DNA from: Impatiens glandulifera
Lineage: Eukaryota; Streptophyta; Magnoliopsida; Ericales; Balsaminaceae
Direction: 5' to 3'
NCBI RefSeq assembly: GCF_907164915.1
Contig: NC_061868.1
Coordinates: 27,151,819-27,215,818, forward strand
Length of the DNA: 64,000 bases
Shown: in pieces, positions 23,911 through 35,369 of the stretch
Layout of the letters: every line of letters starts with the position of its first letter
Position numbering within the stretch: position 1 is the first letter of the stretch
Position numbers and translations under genes: made by a program
Notes under the pieces: model-generated
What the model was told of the DNA's origin: nothing
The model's input: the letters and a program-made list of their open reading frames with translations, nothing else
Databases searched by the model: none

Positions 23911-24069
23911 ATTGTAGAGGATTTGAATAATCTTGGTATATGGCAGTCTTCTTTATACATGTCTCTGTTGCTGTGTTAGACTGTCCATCCCAAATTTGTG
24001 ATATACTACTTTGTCAGGTTGCCCATGACGAATGCTTAATTTGGAGTTGAGATTGATCATGAACTGGAA

Positions 24070-25110
24070 AGAACCTATTAAATACCAAAGTCATTTAATA
24101 CCGGAAGTCTCATATAATGCCGAAGTCATTAAATAACGAAAACCTCATATAATGCCGAAGTCATTAAATACTAGGAGCGCCTATTAAATACCGAAGTCAT
24201 TTAATACTGAATGTCTTGTATAATGCCAAAGTCATTTAATTCCGGAGCGCCTATTAAATGCCGAAGCCATTTAATACCGGAGGCCTCATATAATGCCTAA
24301 GTCATTAAATACTAGGAGCCTCATATAATGCCGAAGTCATTTAATAGCGGAAGCGCCTCATTAAATACCGAAGTCATTAATAACGGATGCCTCATATAAT
24401 GCTGATTTCATTTAATACCGGAAGCGCCTCATTAAATGCCTATCTCATTTAATACCGGAAGCGCCTCATTAAATACTGAAATCATTAATACTGAAGGCGC
24501 ATATAATGACGAAGTCATTTAATACCGGAAGCGTCTCATTAAATACCGAAGTCATTTAATACCGAAAGCCTCATATAATGTCGAAGTCATTAAATATCGA
24601 AAGCCTCATATAATGCCGAAGACATTAAATACCGGGAGCGCCTATTAAATACCGAAGTCATTTAATACCGGATGCCTTATATAATGCCGACGTCATTTAA
24701 TACCGGAGCGCCTATTAAATGCCGGAGCAATTTAATACCGGAGGCCTCATATAATGCCGATGTCATTAAATATCGGGAGCCTCATATAATGCCGAAGTTA
24801 TTTAATAGAAGCGCCTCATTAAAGACCGAAGTCATTAATATCGGACACCTCATATAATGCCGATATCATTTAATACCGGAAGCGCCTCATTAAATACCGA
24901 AATCATTAATATTAGACGCGCATATAATGTCGAAGTCATTTAATACCAGAAGCGCCTTATTAAATACCGAAGTTATTAATATCAGATGCGCATATAATGC
25001 TTATCTCATTTTAATACTGGAAGTGCCTCATTAAATACCAAAGTCATTAATACCGTCCACGCTTCATTAAATGCTGAAGTCCAAATAATCGATCGGCTAC
25101 GCTTCATTAA
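24070..25110. repeat. Tandem array of about 35-40 bp units within the right LTR
   Basis: Over 20 imperfect units alternate between forms such as cctcatataatgccgaagtc and gcctcattaaataccgaagt, joined by attaaataccgg. The other LTR has only a few related words (18650-18700), so the array expanded in one LTR after or during insertion. The open frame at 24672-24857 runs through the repeats and is not a gene. Confidence 0.85.
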
Positions 25111-25631
25111 ATGTTTCAGTCCAAATGACCGACCTTCTACGCTTCATTAAATTCCAAAGTCCAAATAACCGACCAGCTATGCTTTTGAAGACAATCGGAC
25201 GCGCATGTGTGACAAGCGTGAATATTTACCACTGTACTACAACACCTTGTTGTTATCTTTAAATATATTAATATACTTGATATGACTTAGCAATTATATA
25301 TATATATATATTTAGATTAACTTATATAATTGAACTTAGTTTTATTCATTCATTATTAAAACATTTTCATAAATTATTTTCTAACATTTTGTCTAATCTA
25401 AAGGGTTAACCATATTCCTTGCTTAAAGATGACTATAAGCTTCAATTAAATTTAAAGAAAGGTTGATATTTAAGCCATTTACAATTCTTTGAATTTTCAT
25501 TATTATATCTTGAGTCTAACTTGAGAATAACCATATACTTAGTTCAAAGCTAACTTTAAACTCTTGATAGGTTTTTTTTAGACAAAACAATATAATGAAA
25601 CACTATAATGCTCCTCAGGCACATATAACAT

Positions 25632-26841
25632 TAGAGCCGTCAATTTGGGTTAAGCCCGTTGGGTTGGTCTGCCCTATCAAATAGATTAGACGATTTGGAT
25701 TGAAATATTAGGAATTCATTTAGATGTGGGCCTACATAGGATAGCCTGCTCGAGTCGCGGGCCTAGGCGGGTTGGACTTGGGTTGGCTCGCGGGTTAGAA
25801 AAAAAATCTAATATAATTTATAGCCTTATATGCATATGTCGTATAGCCCTAGTTTTTTTTCTTTCCCAGACAACACTGCAGCAGTCAATACTCAATACTT
25901 CGCCCATCGGTCGCCGACTACTTATATGTTCCGCCTTTCTTCTCTTTGCGCTCGCATTCAAGGGTTCGTGGATTCGAAATTGGTTCCCAACTGCGGCAGT
26001 TAATACTTAATACTTCGCCCTTTGACCGCTGACTACATTTTTGTTCTGCCTTTCTTCTCTTCGTTCTCGCTTTTAATGGTTCGTGAATTCAAACTTGGTG
26101 TCAGTTACTTCACACTAAAAGTCTGAAACTTAATATTCTGTTGAATAACATATTCATTTTCAAAATTGACACCTCTCAAAATCAAGGTATTAATTTGGAA
26201 GTTGATGAAATTGAAAGTGCTAAGCATGATGAAGGGTTATTTACAAAGTCTAGGGAATATTCTGATATTTGGATGTATTTTTAAGAAAATGACGGGTATT
26301 GATAATATAGAAAAAACTGAATATAATGGATGCAAAAAACAATATAAATGTGGGGGTAAATATTATGTAACATTGTGGCGTCATGTTAAAACTTGCAACA
26401 AATTGAAGTTTCACGACGTAGGACAAATGAATCTTGATCAAGATGGAAAGATGAAGTCTAAGAAAATAGAATAAAATATTTCATGTGAGCTACTGATTTG
26501 TGTAATCATTAGACATGATTTACCATATGCATTTGTTGAATATTCTAGTATTAGAGCCTAGATAAATATTTCATGTGACTCTTGTTTGGTGTGTATTATG
26601 AGTATTTGATCATGTTCTTGAACTCTTGTTTTCTAAAACTATTAATGATTTTTATTTATTTTTATTTGTAATGAGACAACCCGCGGGCTAACCCTCCTAA
26701 CCCACAATCCGCATTGGGTTGGATTGAGTTGGGGATTTTCAGCCCACTGGGATGGTGGGATGGCCCGTCGCCGCCCCATCAAACGATGAATTTTGGTGGG
26801 TAGGCCCGCCCCGCCATGGGTTGGCCCGTTTGACCGCTCTA
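25632..26841 (+). mobile_element. Deleted hAT (Ac-like) element
   Basis: Inverted ends are TAGAGCCGTCAATTTGGGTT (left) and, reverse-complemented, TAGAGCGGTCAAACGGGCC (right), the TAGRGNNGTCAA type common in plant hAT elements. The flanks tataacat (25624-25631) and gtcaacat (26842-26849) share five of eight bases, consistent with an eroded 8-bp duplication. GC-rich subterminal blocks (25640-25790, 26680-26835) repeat 'gcccgttgggttgg'-type words. The interior keeps only a BED-finger fragment; the transposase catalytic core and dimerisation domain are missing. Confidence 0.75.
26166..26474 (+). pseudogene. BED zinc-finger fragment of a hAT transposase
   Basis: Open frame of 102 codons inside the hAT element. 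Residues about 39-77 (FKKMTGIDNIEKTE, CKKQYKCGGKYY, LWRHVKTC) match the BED finger found at the N-terminus of plant hAT transposases, where it binds the element's ends. The first zinc Cys is replaced by Tyr (residue 53); Cys56, His73 and Cys77 remain. The conserved GT before the LWRH segment is also damaged. The sequence ends after a Lys-rich tail with no DDE domain. The upstream 35 residues look like non-coding DNA read through, so the original start is unclear. Confidence 0.7.
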
Positions 26842-27660
26842 GTCAACATCAATGTGAATTCACTGATTTGCATGTAGCTTGAGTTTTCTTCTCGAATCCG
26901 AATTTTAGAAATATGTGGATTAAGGATTGGAAGAGGAATTGGAGTCGCGTTTATGACACAATCAATATCAATAATTTTATTAAAGATGTTAGAAAATTTT
27001 GAAACTCTTTATGCATGTCAACCATATTTTAGAACATTTTGCACTCGAGTTTGGAATTTTCGGAGCTAAAAGACTTTCAATATGACACTACTAAAATGAG
27101 TGTTTTTCTAAAAGTGTTCCGAAAATTTTGAAAAATTTCACGAAGGTCAAAAATAATTTTATGGACCTGCTGTAGAAATTTTGTAATTTTCTGACATAGA
27201 GAGCTCGAGGTATGAGAGTTTCAAATTAAGCCGTCTTCCAAACATGCTCTAAAAATATTATTGTTGTAGAAAATAATATTTTTGATCATACATGAAGTTT
27301 TAAATTTTTTCTAAAATAATTTAAAGGCTCGAATTGATGAAATATAGTTGTTTTGTGTGAAAATGAAATAAACAAGCTCTAAGGAATTTCAAATTTGTTA
27401 TAATTGGAACTTTATGGCTAAAATTGGACATATATAAAGTCTAGGGGTCGAATTGAAAGTAATTCGAAATTGAAAGTTGGAGGTCAAAATTTATCTGAGG
27501 GCCAATTTAATTCTTAATTAATGAATTAATTCGAAATTAAAGTCGTTAGCCGAATTTAAAAGTTTAAGAAGTCATAGTGCCAAACTGAATGCACCTCGGA
27601 ACTTCAGGAAATCGGAAATAAGAATTCTAGAAAAGGCTGAAAAGTTTCTTCGTTGTCTTC

Positions 27661-27722
27661 TAGCTTAGTGACAACAAGATGTAGATATTTTCAACCTCCC
27701 TAAGGTCTTGGGTTCGAGCCCT
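27661..27722 (+). other. tRNA-like (SINE-type) Pol III box pair
   Basis: TAGCTTAGTGA (27661-27671) fits the A box and GGTTCGAGCC (27711-27720) the B box, 39 bp apart. The homologous place in copy C (about 61095) lacks this piece: both share 'ttcttcgttgtc' and then diverge. That suggests an insertion of roughly 100-130 bp, as a short SINE would give. No poly-A tail or target duplication was identified. Confidence 0.5.
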
Positions 27723-30700
27723 TTGGCGACAAGTTCTACGACTAGACAAATTGTTAAATGTATTTATAGGCTATGTACTTAACTCGCGGTCCCATTTTGT
27801 TTCTTCGACGTCATTTGTCTTGGAAATTTCCGATTCTTTCTGCCATTGACAGTTTCCGATGTCGTGCAGAAATTCGCCTAGAGACCGGACGCTAATTGCT
27901 TAGGAATCATCTCGAATCCAGCTTGCCTTTTTCGTCGCGTAGCGCCTATAGAGTTGCTAGAATAATCCATCAATGAAGAACATAACGAAATCTCTTTTTC
28001 CAAAATCAGAAATCCCGATAGAGCTTCGTCTCGCCTCTTCACTACTTCAGACTGTTGGAGATCATCACTACAGAGGCTGGAAAAGATATTAGAGACGGTG
28101 TATGAAAGTCTCGGTTCATAGGAATGAAGAGCAAAAGAATCTAAGGATGGTTCCCCTGTGAATATAGATATCGGACAATAGTTACCGTCTCCGATTTGTT
28201 GTTCATCAGGACGTTCATGTTGTGGCCTTCCGTGATATCTTTTATACATTTGTGAGCTTCAACTAAGCCTTCGCTATAATGAGGAAGCTCTCTAGAGTTA
28301 ATCTGAAGAATCGACCGACAATTCTTCTTCCGGAAACCAAAATTTATAGTTTCTGAAAAAGTTAACTTTTAAGAAATAAGACTAGTCTAGACTTAGCCTC
28401 TCATAGACTAGACTAATTCTACTTATGGTCTAGCAGATAAGGTTTCACATGGAAATTTATCAATTAAATTATTAAACAATCAACACATAACTTGATAATT
28501 TAAATCAATTGAACAAACTCAAAATTCATTTGACGTCTTTAGTGTATTACGACATGAATGAACTAAGGAGACCTACCTGAAGAAGTAGAAGAACCTAAAC
28601 AAGTGGCTGCAAAATCGGGCTCGCTTTTCTCGCCAGAATTATCTTAAGAGTGTTCTTGAATTGGTTGCTTTTCTCTCAATCTTGTTCAACCATTCCTCAA
28701 ATGAATGAGGTTATATCCTTAAATACCTTTAGGCAAGGGTAACATATGAATTTTGTATTATAGAAAACCGATTACTTAGTTAACAAGTTGAACCAACCTA
28801 TTTCCCCACTCAGTCGAATCTTGGTTAGGTCCTAGCTTCTAAGTAATCGTTCATGATACACTTTGAGATTTGAATCAAGCCAAATGGTCAAGTGTATACC
28901 AAGTTACACATTTTTAAGGTTAAGCCTCTTTGAGTTTTGGTTTTAGCAAACTTTGATCAACCAAAACTTCAAATTGCTATAACTTTTGGCTTAGATCACC
29001 ATTGGGGTTGAACTAGGATGCATTGAAAATGTGTTGAGGTTGGCTACATGTTTAGTTTTACCCAAGAAGTTTGAGACAAACCTCAAGTCCATGCAATTCA
29101 TGTTGGAGCCTCATGGGTATTTAAATGAAAAGTCTAGCGTACGGACGACCTAGCGTGGGTTGTAGGTCAAGCCATGAGTGTTTCTTATTATCAATAGAAA
29201 TCCAACTCAAGGATCATTCCAATTGTATCTCACTTGAACAAAATGGTCAAGTGAGTCTAAAGATATGAATTTTCTCAGTTCGATCAAAAATTGAAGTTGG
29301 TACACTTGCGTCGTGTTGTTAAGCTATGTAGACTACCTTAGTTATCAAATGGAGATTCTAGACTAGTTCCATTCGATCAGGTTGTTTCTTAGCTCTCAAT
29401 CCATATGTAGAAATCCAATTTTGAGGCCCCGTGGCTCAACTTATGGAGTTCTAACAGTGAGCATGTCCGGTTTGATCCCATTATTGTCGCATTGTCTTGT
29501 ATCGCCGATTTCATGGGGTTAAGAGCTATAATTCGAATTTATATTCAAACGGGCCTGGTAGAGGACTCTTTAATCTTTCTAATACATCTAAGATCATTTA
29601 AACCATCGATTATAGCGATCTTGGTGAATTTTTGATGTTAATGATCCCTATTGAATTTCCTTCAGCAAATCAAAGCCAAAACAGGTAATTTGGGCATTTT
29701 TCAAATAAGGCGCATGCCTGAAGTTAACATAACATCATCTACTCATTTGAAAAAACTTGGGACGCGTGGTACTTCCTCCATTGAATCGATTTTGACACTT
29801 TTTCCCTTTTGAAAGCCTTCTACATAAAATTGTAAACAACAATATATTACTCAAAATTCATAATTTTTTAAACCTGTTAATTTAAATATATCAGGTCTCT
29901 CGAATTCCGATTTTGTTTATGAAAAATAGCATTTAGATGCAAGAACAAGCCTAAAAATAGGTGTTTTGTACATTTTCTCCAATAAGAATATTATATTCAA
30001 AATTTATTATTTTTCAAACTCGTCAATCTGAAGGTATGAAATCATCTAAAACTTGAGTAATTTTGGAAATTGGTGTTTGGACCGCTATTTAAAGGTCCTT
30101 CTAAAACAATTCCGAAGAATGTTTTTAATCTTTGTTTTCTCGGTCTATTAATCAAGTATGATCATCATATTAGACATGGCAAATTTATTTTAATTTCGAG
30201 GTGTAAAAATTTGGTGTCTATAGTGTAAAAAAAGTAGCAAACATGACTTAAGGAATATTTTTTAATTGGAACTTCAAGGCCAAAATTAAACATAAGTGAA
30301 GTCAATTTGGATGTAATTACAAAATGTATGGACTAAAACATTTTGAAATTGAAAGTTTAAGGTTTAAATTGGACATGAAAAGAGTTTAGGGACTCGATTG
30401 AATAAAGTTTAGAATTCCAAGGATTACAATATTTTAACTTATTGGAATTAAGTTAAAATTCTAAAGAATACTGCCTAAATAGACAATCAACAAAGTTAGA
30501 GGGTTAAAAAGGACCAGAATTGAAAATTCAAGATGTCAAAAATCCTTTTTTGCCAATAGTAAACTTGTAATTAAATCGAAAAGTGTGTGACCGGCGTTGA
30601 CCCAGACAAGTTGGACGAATCACTTCTCGTAGTTTTGCCAACTCATCTTTCATTTGAACAGTGTGGCGCCTTCTTCTTCGTCGGTCTTTCTTGAATGTCT

Positions 30701-31585
30701 ACCGTGTTCGAGTTTCGTGCATAGAGCTTCGTTTCTCATGGCTCTATTCAAGGCGACATCGAAAATCTCTTCTTGTTGTGTTCAAATTTTATTTGCGATG
30801 CTTCAATACTCAACGATCAACAGAGACGTGATCTCCATATCTGTTGTGGAGGATTTCAATAACAGATGACGACTTTAAATCGGACTTCAACTGAAAATTT
30901 AACGGATTGATTTATAGTTGTGTCGAGCTTCGATTGTTAACATTCCAACTATTGAAAATCGATTACAAACCGAATCTCGTTTGCATCTTCTTCTACAAAA
31001 CTGACTTTGGTCTTAGACAAACTTTATTCACACATTCACTCCTCTTGAATCACTCCAAACCAGACTACTTCGGAGAATTTTCCTCACTTCAATGCGCATT
31101 GGTCGGTATTTCTCTCTTAAGATCAAAAGTGTATGTGAATCACAAACTCATGACCATTGTCTTCAACAATGGAAATTGACAAACTTGCCAAGTGTCGATT
31201 GAAGGTGAGAGAAAAACTTAACCTAACTTGTCTTCTAAGCTAGTAGAACATCTAACCTAAATTCTAGTAGCTAGTGTTTAACCAAATAGTTTAACAATCC
31301 AAACCATACACATTCATCAATCAAACAATACATATATCATGAATAAAATCAAACACAATGCAAATGATAACCAATTTGATTAATGAACATGTACAGATTC
31401 AATAACTTAAACTTGCGAATGAGTTTATAACTCACCTTAGTAAGAGAAAGAAGTGGGAGACGAACTGTAGAAGAAGAATCAACTACTCGTGAAATTCCTC
31501 ATTGGAGATGGATTCTCGATTCTCTCTTTCGTTCTCTTAATGTAGATATAAGCTCTCTAATATCCTATCTCACTAGACTTTTAAA

Positions 31586-32642
31586 TGTTATAATAAAGAG
31601 GGAAAAGAAGATTATATTGAATGGTATATTGAATTACATAAATTATGTCTATTATATAGATATTACGTTGAGCTTATAAGAAAACTAATAATATAATATA
31701 ATATAATTAACTAATAATATTATTACAATTTATAATATTTTAATAATATCTTACATATATGTTATCTTATATTCTAATATCCCTCCTCAAACTCAAGATG
31801 GAAAATATTTAAGCAATTTAAGATTGAAGACGAGATGATAAAATGCTGATGTTGTATTCTTCAAACTTCAAAAACTCGTGAGCTCCAGTTAAAGGATTAC
31901 AGTGTGTTGACGAATAAATCAGCGAAGAAGTAGAATCCCATGGGCATGAATGCTAGGGTGAAACATCAACCGAATGAACTCCGAAGTTACTCGCGAGTCT
32001 CGAAATCCATTCAACAACGGGATGACAGTGTGTTGCATTAATAAAAAAATCAGCGAACAATGTAGAATCCCATGGTGATAGAATGCTGGGGTGAAATAAT
32101 ACATGTAAAACTCATTCTAACGAGAGAATGACAGTGTATTAACTAAATAACCAGTAAAAGATCACATATGATTGGATTAGCAACAATAAAAATATGACAT
32201 TAACTACTGAAATAAAGCAACAACTGAAAATAAACTCAGAGAATATGATTGACGAAGAAAGTAAGAACATCAACATAATTATTTGAAAGAAGAAAATATT
32301 ATTAAGAGATAGTAATAATAATTAATAAAACATTATTAGAGCCCTAATCAATGACTAAAGTAACCATTGATGGAGACAATGGAAGACTATCCCTTGATTG
32401 ACTTAAGAACGATAACAAGGCTCTGATACCTTGTTAGATTTATAGAAGGAGATTGTATTAGAATATTAGATTGAATTACATAAGTTATGTCTATTATATA
32501 GACATTACATTGAGCTTATAAAAAAACTAATAATATAATATAATATTAATATAATATAATATAATATAATTAACTAATAATATTATTACAATTTATAATA
32601 TTGTGATAATATCTTACATATACATTATCTTATATTCTAACA
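31586..32642 (-). mobile_element. TRIM-like miniature LTR element, 1.06 kb
   Basis: Terminal direct repeats of about 200 bp at 31586-31779 and 32432-32642 share acataa(a/g)ttatgtctattatatagatattac-type text and end TTCTAACA (the left one TTCTAATA). Just before the right repeat, the - strand reads GGTATCAGAGCC, the tRNA-Met primer site; just after the left repeat, ccctcctcaaactcaag gives a purine tract on the - strand. The 650-bp interior has no coding capacity. It contains two imperfect copies of a roughly 120-bp unit (around gtagaatcccatgg and atgacagtgt). Flanking bases (ttaaa, tagaa) match at only three of five. Confidence 0.7.
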
Positions 32643-32998
32643 TAGAAAATGATTCGATCGTGCCTAAAATGTGAAACATTTAAGTTTAAATATCAAATGA
32701 GAGTGGTCATTTAGGGATATCCCGTTTTGACTAGTTACTGACTTAGTGAGTTAATTAGGAAGCATCTCGGGCTTGAGATGAGTCCTTGTCGAATGAGTCA
32801 AATATGTAACAATTCAAACTACAATATGTGTTTTGGAATCAAACAAAACCATACATTGTATCCCAAGTTATAAATTTACAAAGTATACACCTTCATTAAT
32901 TTCGCCCTCAACACATATGTTCAAACATAAACTTTATCGAGTCTCCCGAATGACTCAAGCCACCTAAAAGATGATCTTAGGTGCATTGGAAATGAGTG

Positions 32999-34335
32999 TA
33001 TTAGATAAAATTAGACCGGTTCACATAACCTAACTTAAATAAACCTTTCATGCAGGAACAAGGAACCGGACCGGTCAAACAAAAGAACCGGCTAAGAAAA
33101 CTAGCCGGTCAAGCCACTAAACCGACCAGGAACACTTGGAACATCACCGCACAAAGAAAGGATCGGCCAAAGCTTAAAACCGGAAACATTAGACAACCGA
33201 TCAGCCACAAGGGTGAGGAATAACCGGAAGCTGTCCGGTTAAACCAATCACACCGGACGCCATTCGGTAAAGACAAATGACCGACCAAGTACAAGAAGAC
33301 AATTTGGGTATCTGTTGAGTATGATACCAAAGGAACAAACTGAACACTTCCATATCTATACAAGTCTGAGGAAAGTCTGCAGGCTGCAGAAGACAGTCCT
33401 ACAGGATCTTTCCACTCCGGGATAAGTCAGAAAGAAGATCTTTCAATTACAGACAACTGTTTGACAGACAGTGTCCACATTGAGTAAAAGACAAACCTAG
33501 CAGGTTTGTCTTACACACCGGAAGAACAGACTGCCAATTCTGTGAGATTGACCGCCAGGTCTGAGGTTGACCGTCAGGTCTGAAAAGATGACCGCAGGGT
33601 CTGAATCACTGAATCACTGAACCTCTGAACCTCTGCTCAGCCAATCAGATTCAAGGAAGTGAAATATGACCGTTGACATATTTCACCTATAAAAGGAGTA
33701 GCTGAAGAAGAGTAAATGCAGTGACTCAAGTGAGGACAAGTAAATTAAGAGGAACAACAAGAGAGATTCTAAGAGCATTTATTTTACAAGTGAAAAATAG
33801 TGTGTTCTATCTCTAAAGAAAGCCTAAGTGCTAAAGTTGAAGTGTATTTTACAATTTCGGTGCAAATTGTAAGAATGTTATCAAGCAGGAAATAAGTCTT
33901 GATCGGATTGTACTTGTATTCCTTAGTGAATATCCTTCTCACGGTTTCGAGAGAAAGGGGTGACGTAGGAGTTTTATCTCCGAACATCCATAAAACTTGT
34001 CTTGTCATTTACTTTCTGTCGGTTCCATTATCCAACCGATCCGTACCGCTCTAACCTACTTAACTCTATCCAAGCCGAATCACCAGGTTACCGAAACCGA
34101 CCCATCATTTTCTTTAACCTTCATCATCCGAAACCGGTTCTGCCTATCATACAAGTGTGCTGCTTCAACCTGAAACAAACCTCTTCCGCGCTTGAACCTA
34201 GTTCAAGGGTTTGTGACAGTTTGTGTAGTATTGAAACCCCGGTGTTAATCTCTAACAGGATTAACCACCACCTTTTGAGTGAGAACCGCTAACCGGTCCA
34301 ACCCCGGTCCTTCAGCGGCTACCTAGATCCTAACA
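32999..34335 (+). mobile_element. Solo LTR (1337 bp) with perfect GAGTG target duplication
   Basis: Begins TATTAGATAAAATTAGACCG (the expected TG is now TA) and ends GATCCTAACA. GAGTG occurs directly before (32994-32998) and after (34336-34340). It is rich in accggt-type words and carries the conserved block gtgacgtaggag...tccgaacatccataaa near 33956-33998 shared with the Copia LTRs in this window. No interior or partner LTR is present, so it arose by recombination between two LTRs. It is inserted in copy B. Confidence 0.8.
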
Positions 34336-35369
34336 GAGTGTTTGTCAACTACAACTTTCATGTTGTAAGTTTTGATTTAGACAGACCACATGTAAATGAA
34401 ATTTCGATGAAATGTAAATGGCTCTAAATTGCACACATTGCATTACGGACGACCTAGCGTGGACTATAGGTCGAACCACGAGTATTGCTTGGTGTCAAAC
34501 GAATGATAACTTCAAGACCTTTCCAAAGGTAGCTTATTCATCCCATATGATTATATAGAACGTGAGCTATGATTTTTCAAAGTTCGTCTAACACTATATC
34601 ACCAATTTGCTCGAGGAACTTGGATAGTGCACTTGGGTCACCCTATGTCGACTTGAAAGGACCTATTGCGATTGAATAAAAGATTAGGACTAGTGTCATT
34701 CAATTGGGCTTTGTCTTAGCTAGTCGTGAAAGAGCTTCAATCACTTAAATTGGAGCACTATAACTCAAGTTATATTTTTTAACCAGAGGGTATGTTGTAT
34801 TTGATACGATTTTGGGCACATCTCCTTGTTTCAAAAACTCATTGCATTTAAAGGATTCATTTTAAAATCGAGATAAGAGGTTTTGTAGAGGAATCTCTTA
34901 GATTTAAAAAACATCTTGAATCATTGAAATCCATCGAAAATTGAGGTATGGCCGATTTTTTTGAAGTTCGGTGTATAAAGTGATCTTCTTAAGCCTCCTT
35001 TTACCCAAAATGAAGAACACCAAATGGATTTCATCATGTGTATGGTCAATTGAAGAAAATTCAATGTGTCTCCCTCCGGTTGGCTAGTTCTGGTGTAGTT
35101 GACCACAAGTTGACTTTTATTGACCAAACTATGACTTATTCGAGCTGACCCAATTTGATTTTTTCCAAAAATATTATTTTTCTTCTTTTGATCCATAGAG
35201 CATGTTTTAGAGAATTACAAAAATAATATGTTGGGTCAAATTATTTTGACTAAGTGTTGAAATAATTTAACCACTGATATTTTGATGATGAAATAACTTA
35301 TGAGTTTTTATACAGGTGTATTGAGACAATATGTCATTAGACTTGGATCTAATGAGGGTCATTAGACCG

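Larger units (their letters stand above)
17794..25386 (-). mobile_element. Pol-less Copia element 1, with a CACTA element in one LTR
   Basis: LTRs at 17794-18929 and 20622-25386 bracket a 1.7-kb interior. On the - strand the order is LTR, tRNA-Met-type primer site (20604-20619), gag relic (20573-19461), a 3' UTR with three 90-bp repeats each carrying a polypurine tract, LTR. Flanks are ttttt (17789-17793) and ttttg (25387-25391), a one-mismatch 5-bp duplication. There is no protease, integrase or reverse transcriptase, so the element depended on another for movement. The LTRs differ in length because one contains a 2552-bp CACTA insertion and an expanded tandem array. Confidence 0.8.
20622..25386 (-). 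repeat. Right LTR (5' LTR by element sense) of Copia element 1, interrupted
   Basis: Starts TGTTGGGATCGGG and ends TTTTCTAACA at 25386. Without the CACTA insertion and its duplicated ATT it is about 2.2 kb, roughly twice the other LTR, because of a tandem array at 24070-25110. The block tttatggatgttc...ctcctacatcacc near 20847-20885 is the worn equivalent of the conserved tacgtcac block of the other LTRs. Confidence 0.78.
17440..30222 (-). mobile_element. Tat/Ogre-like retroelement copy A: leader and LTR-like part, with nested insertions
   Basis: On the - strand the copy starts at 30222 with TATAGACACCAAATTTTTAC, matching copies B (38165) and C (63165), and runs down to a leader at about 17790-17440 that matches 59930-59690 (gaaactaaaggaaagaaaa-type text, then the gcttggttac block). 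Homology with copy C also covers 26990-27560 against 60360-61000, and 25570-25631 against 60095-60165 (both contain ctcctcaggca). Three insertions break it: the Copia element 17794-25386, the hAT element 25632-26841 and a tRNA-like piece near 27661. Without the two large ones, leader plus LTR is about 4.0 kb, against 3.5 kb in copy C. The gag-like relic downstream on the same strand (16994-13695) is probably its continuation. Confidence 0.5.

Noticed and set aside
24672..24857. 61-codon repetitive open frame
   Set aside because: Produced by the tandem array in the LTR; no start context or homologue.
27878..28249. 123-codon open frame on the - strand
   Set aside because: It sits in LTR-like copy A; no recognisable domain, and the matching part of copy C is not open.
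30654..31179. Two short + strand frames (71 and 90 codons) that could look like a small gene
   Set aside because: They lie in LTR-like copy B and have no recognisable domain.
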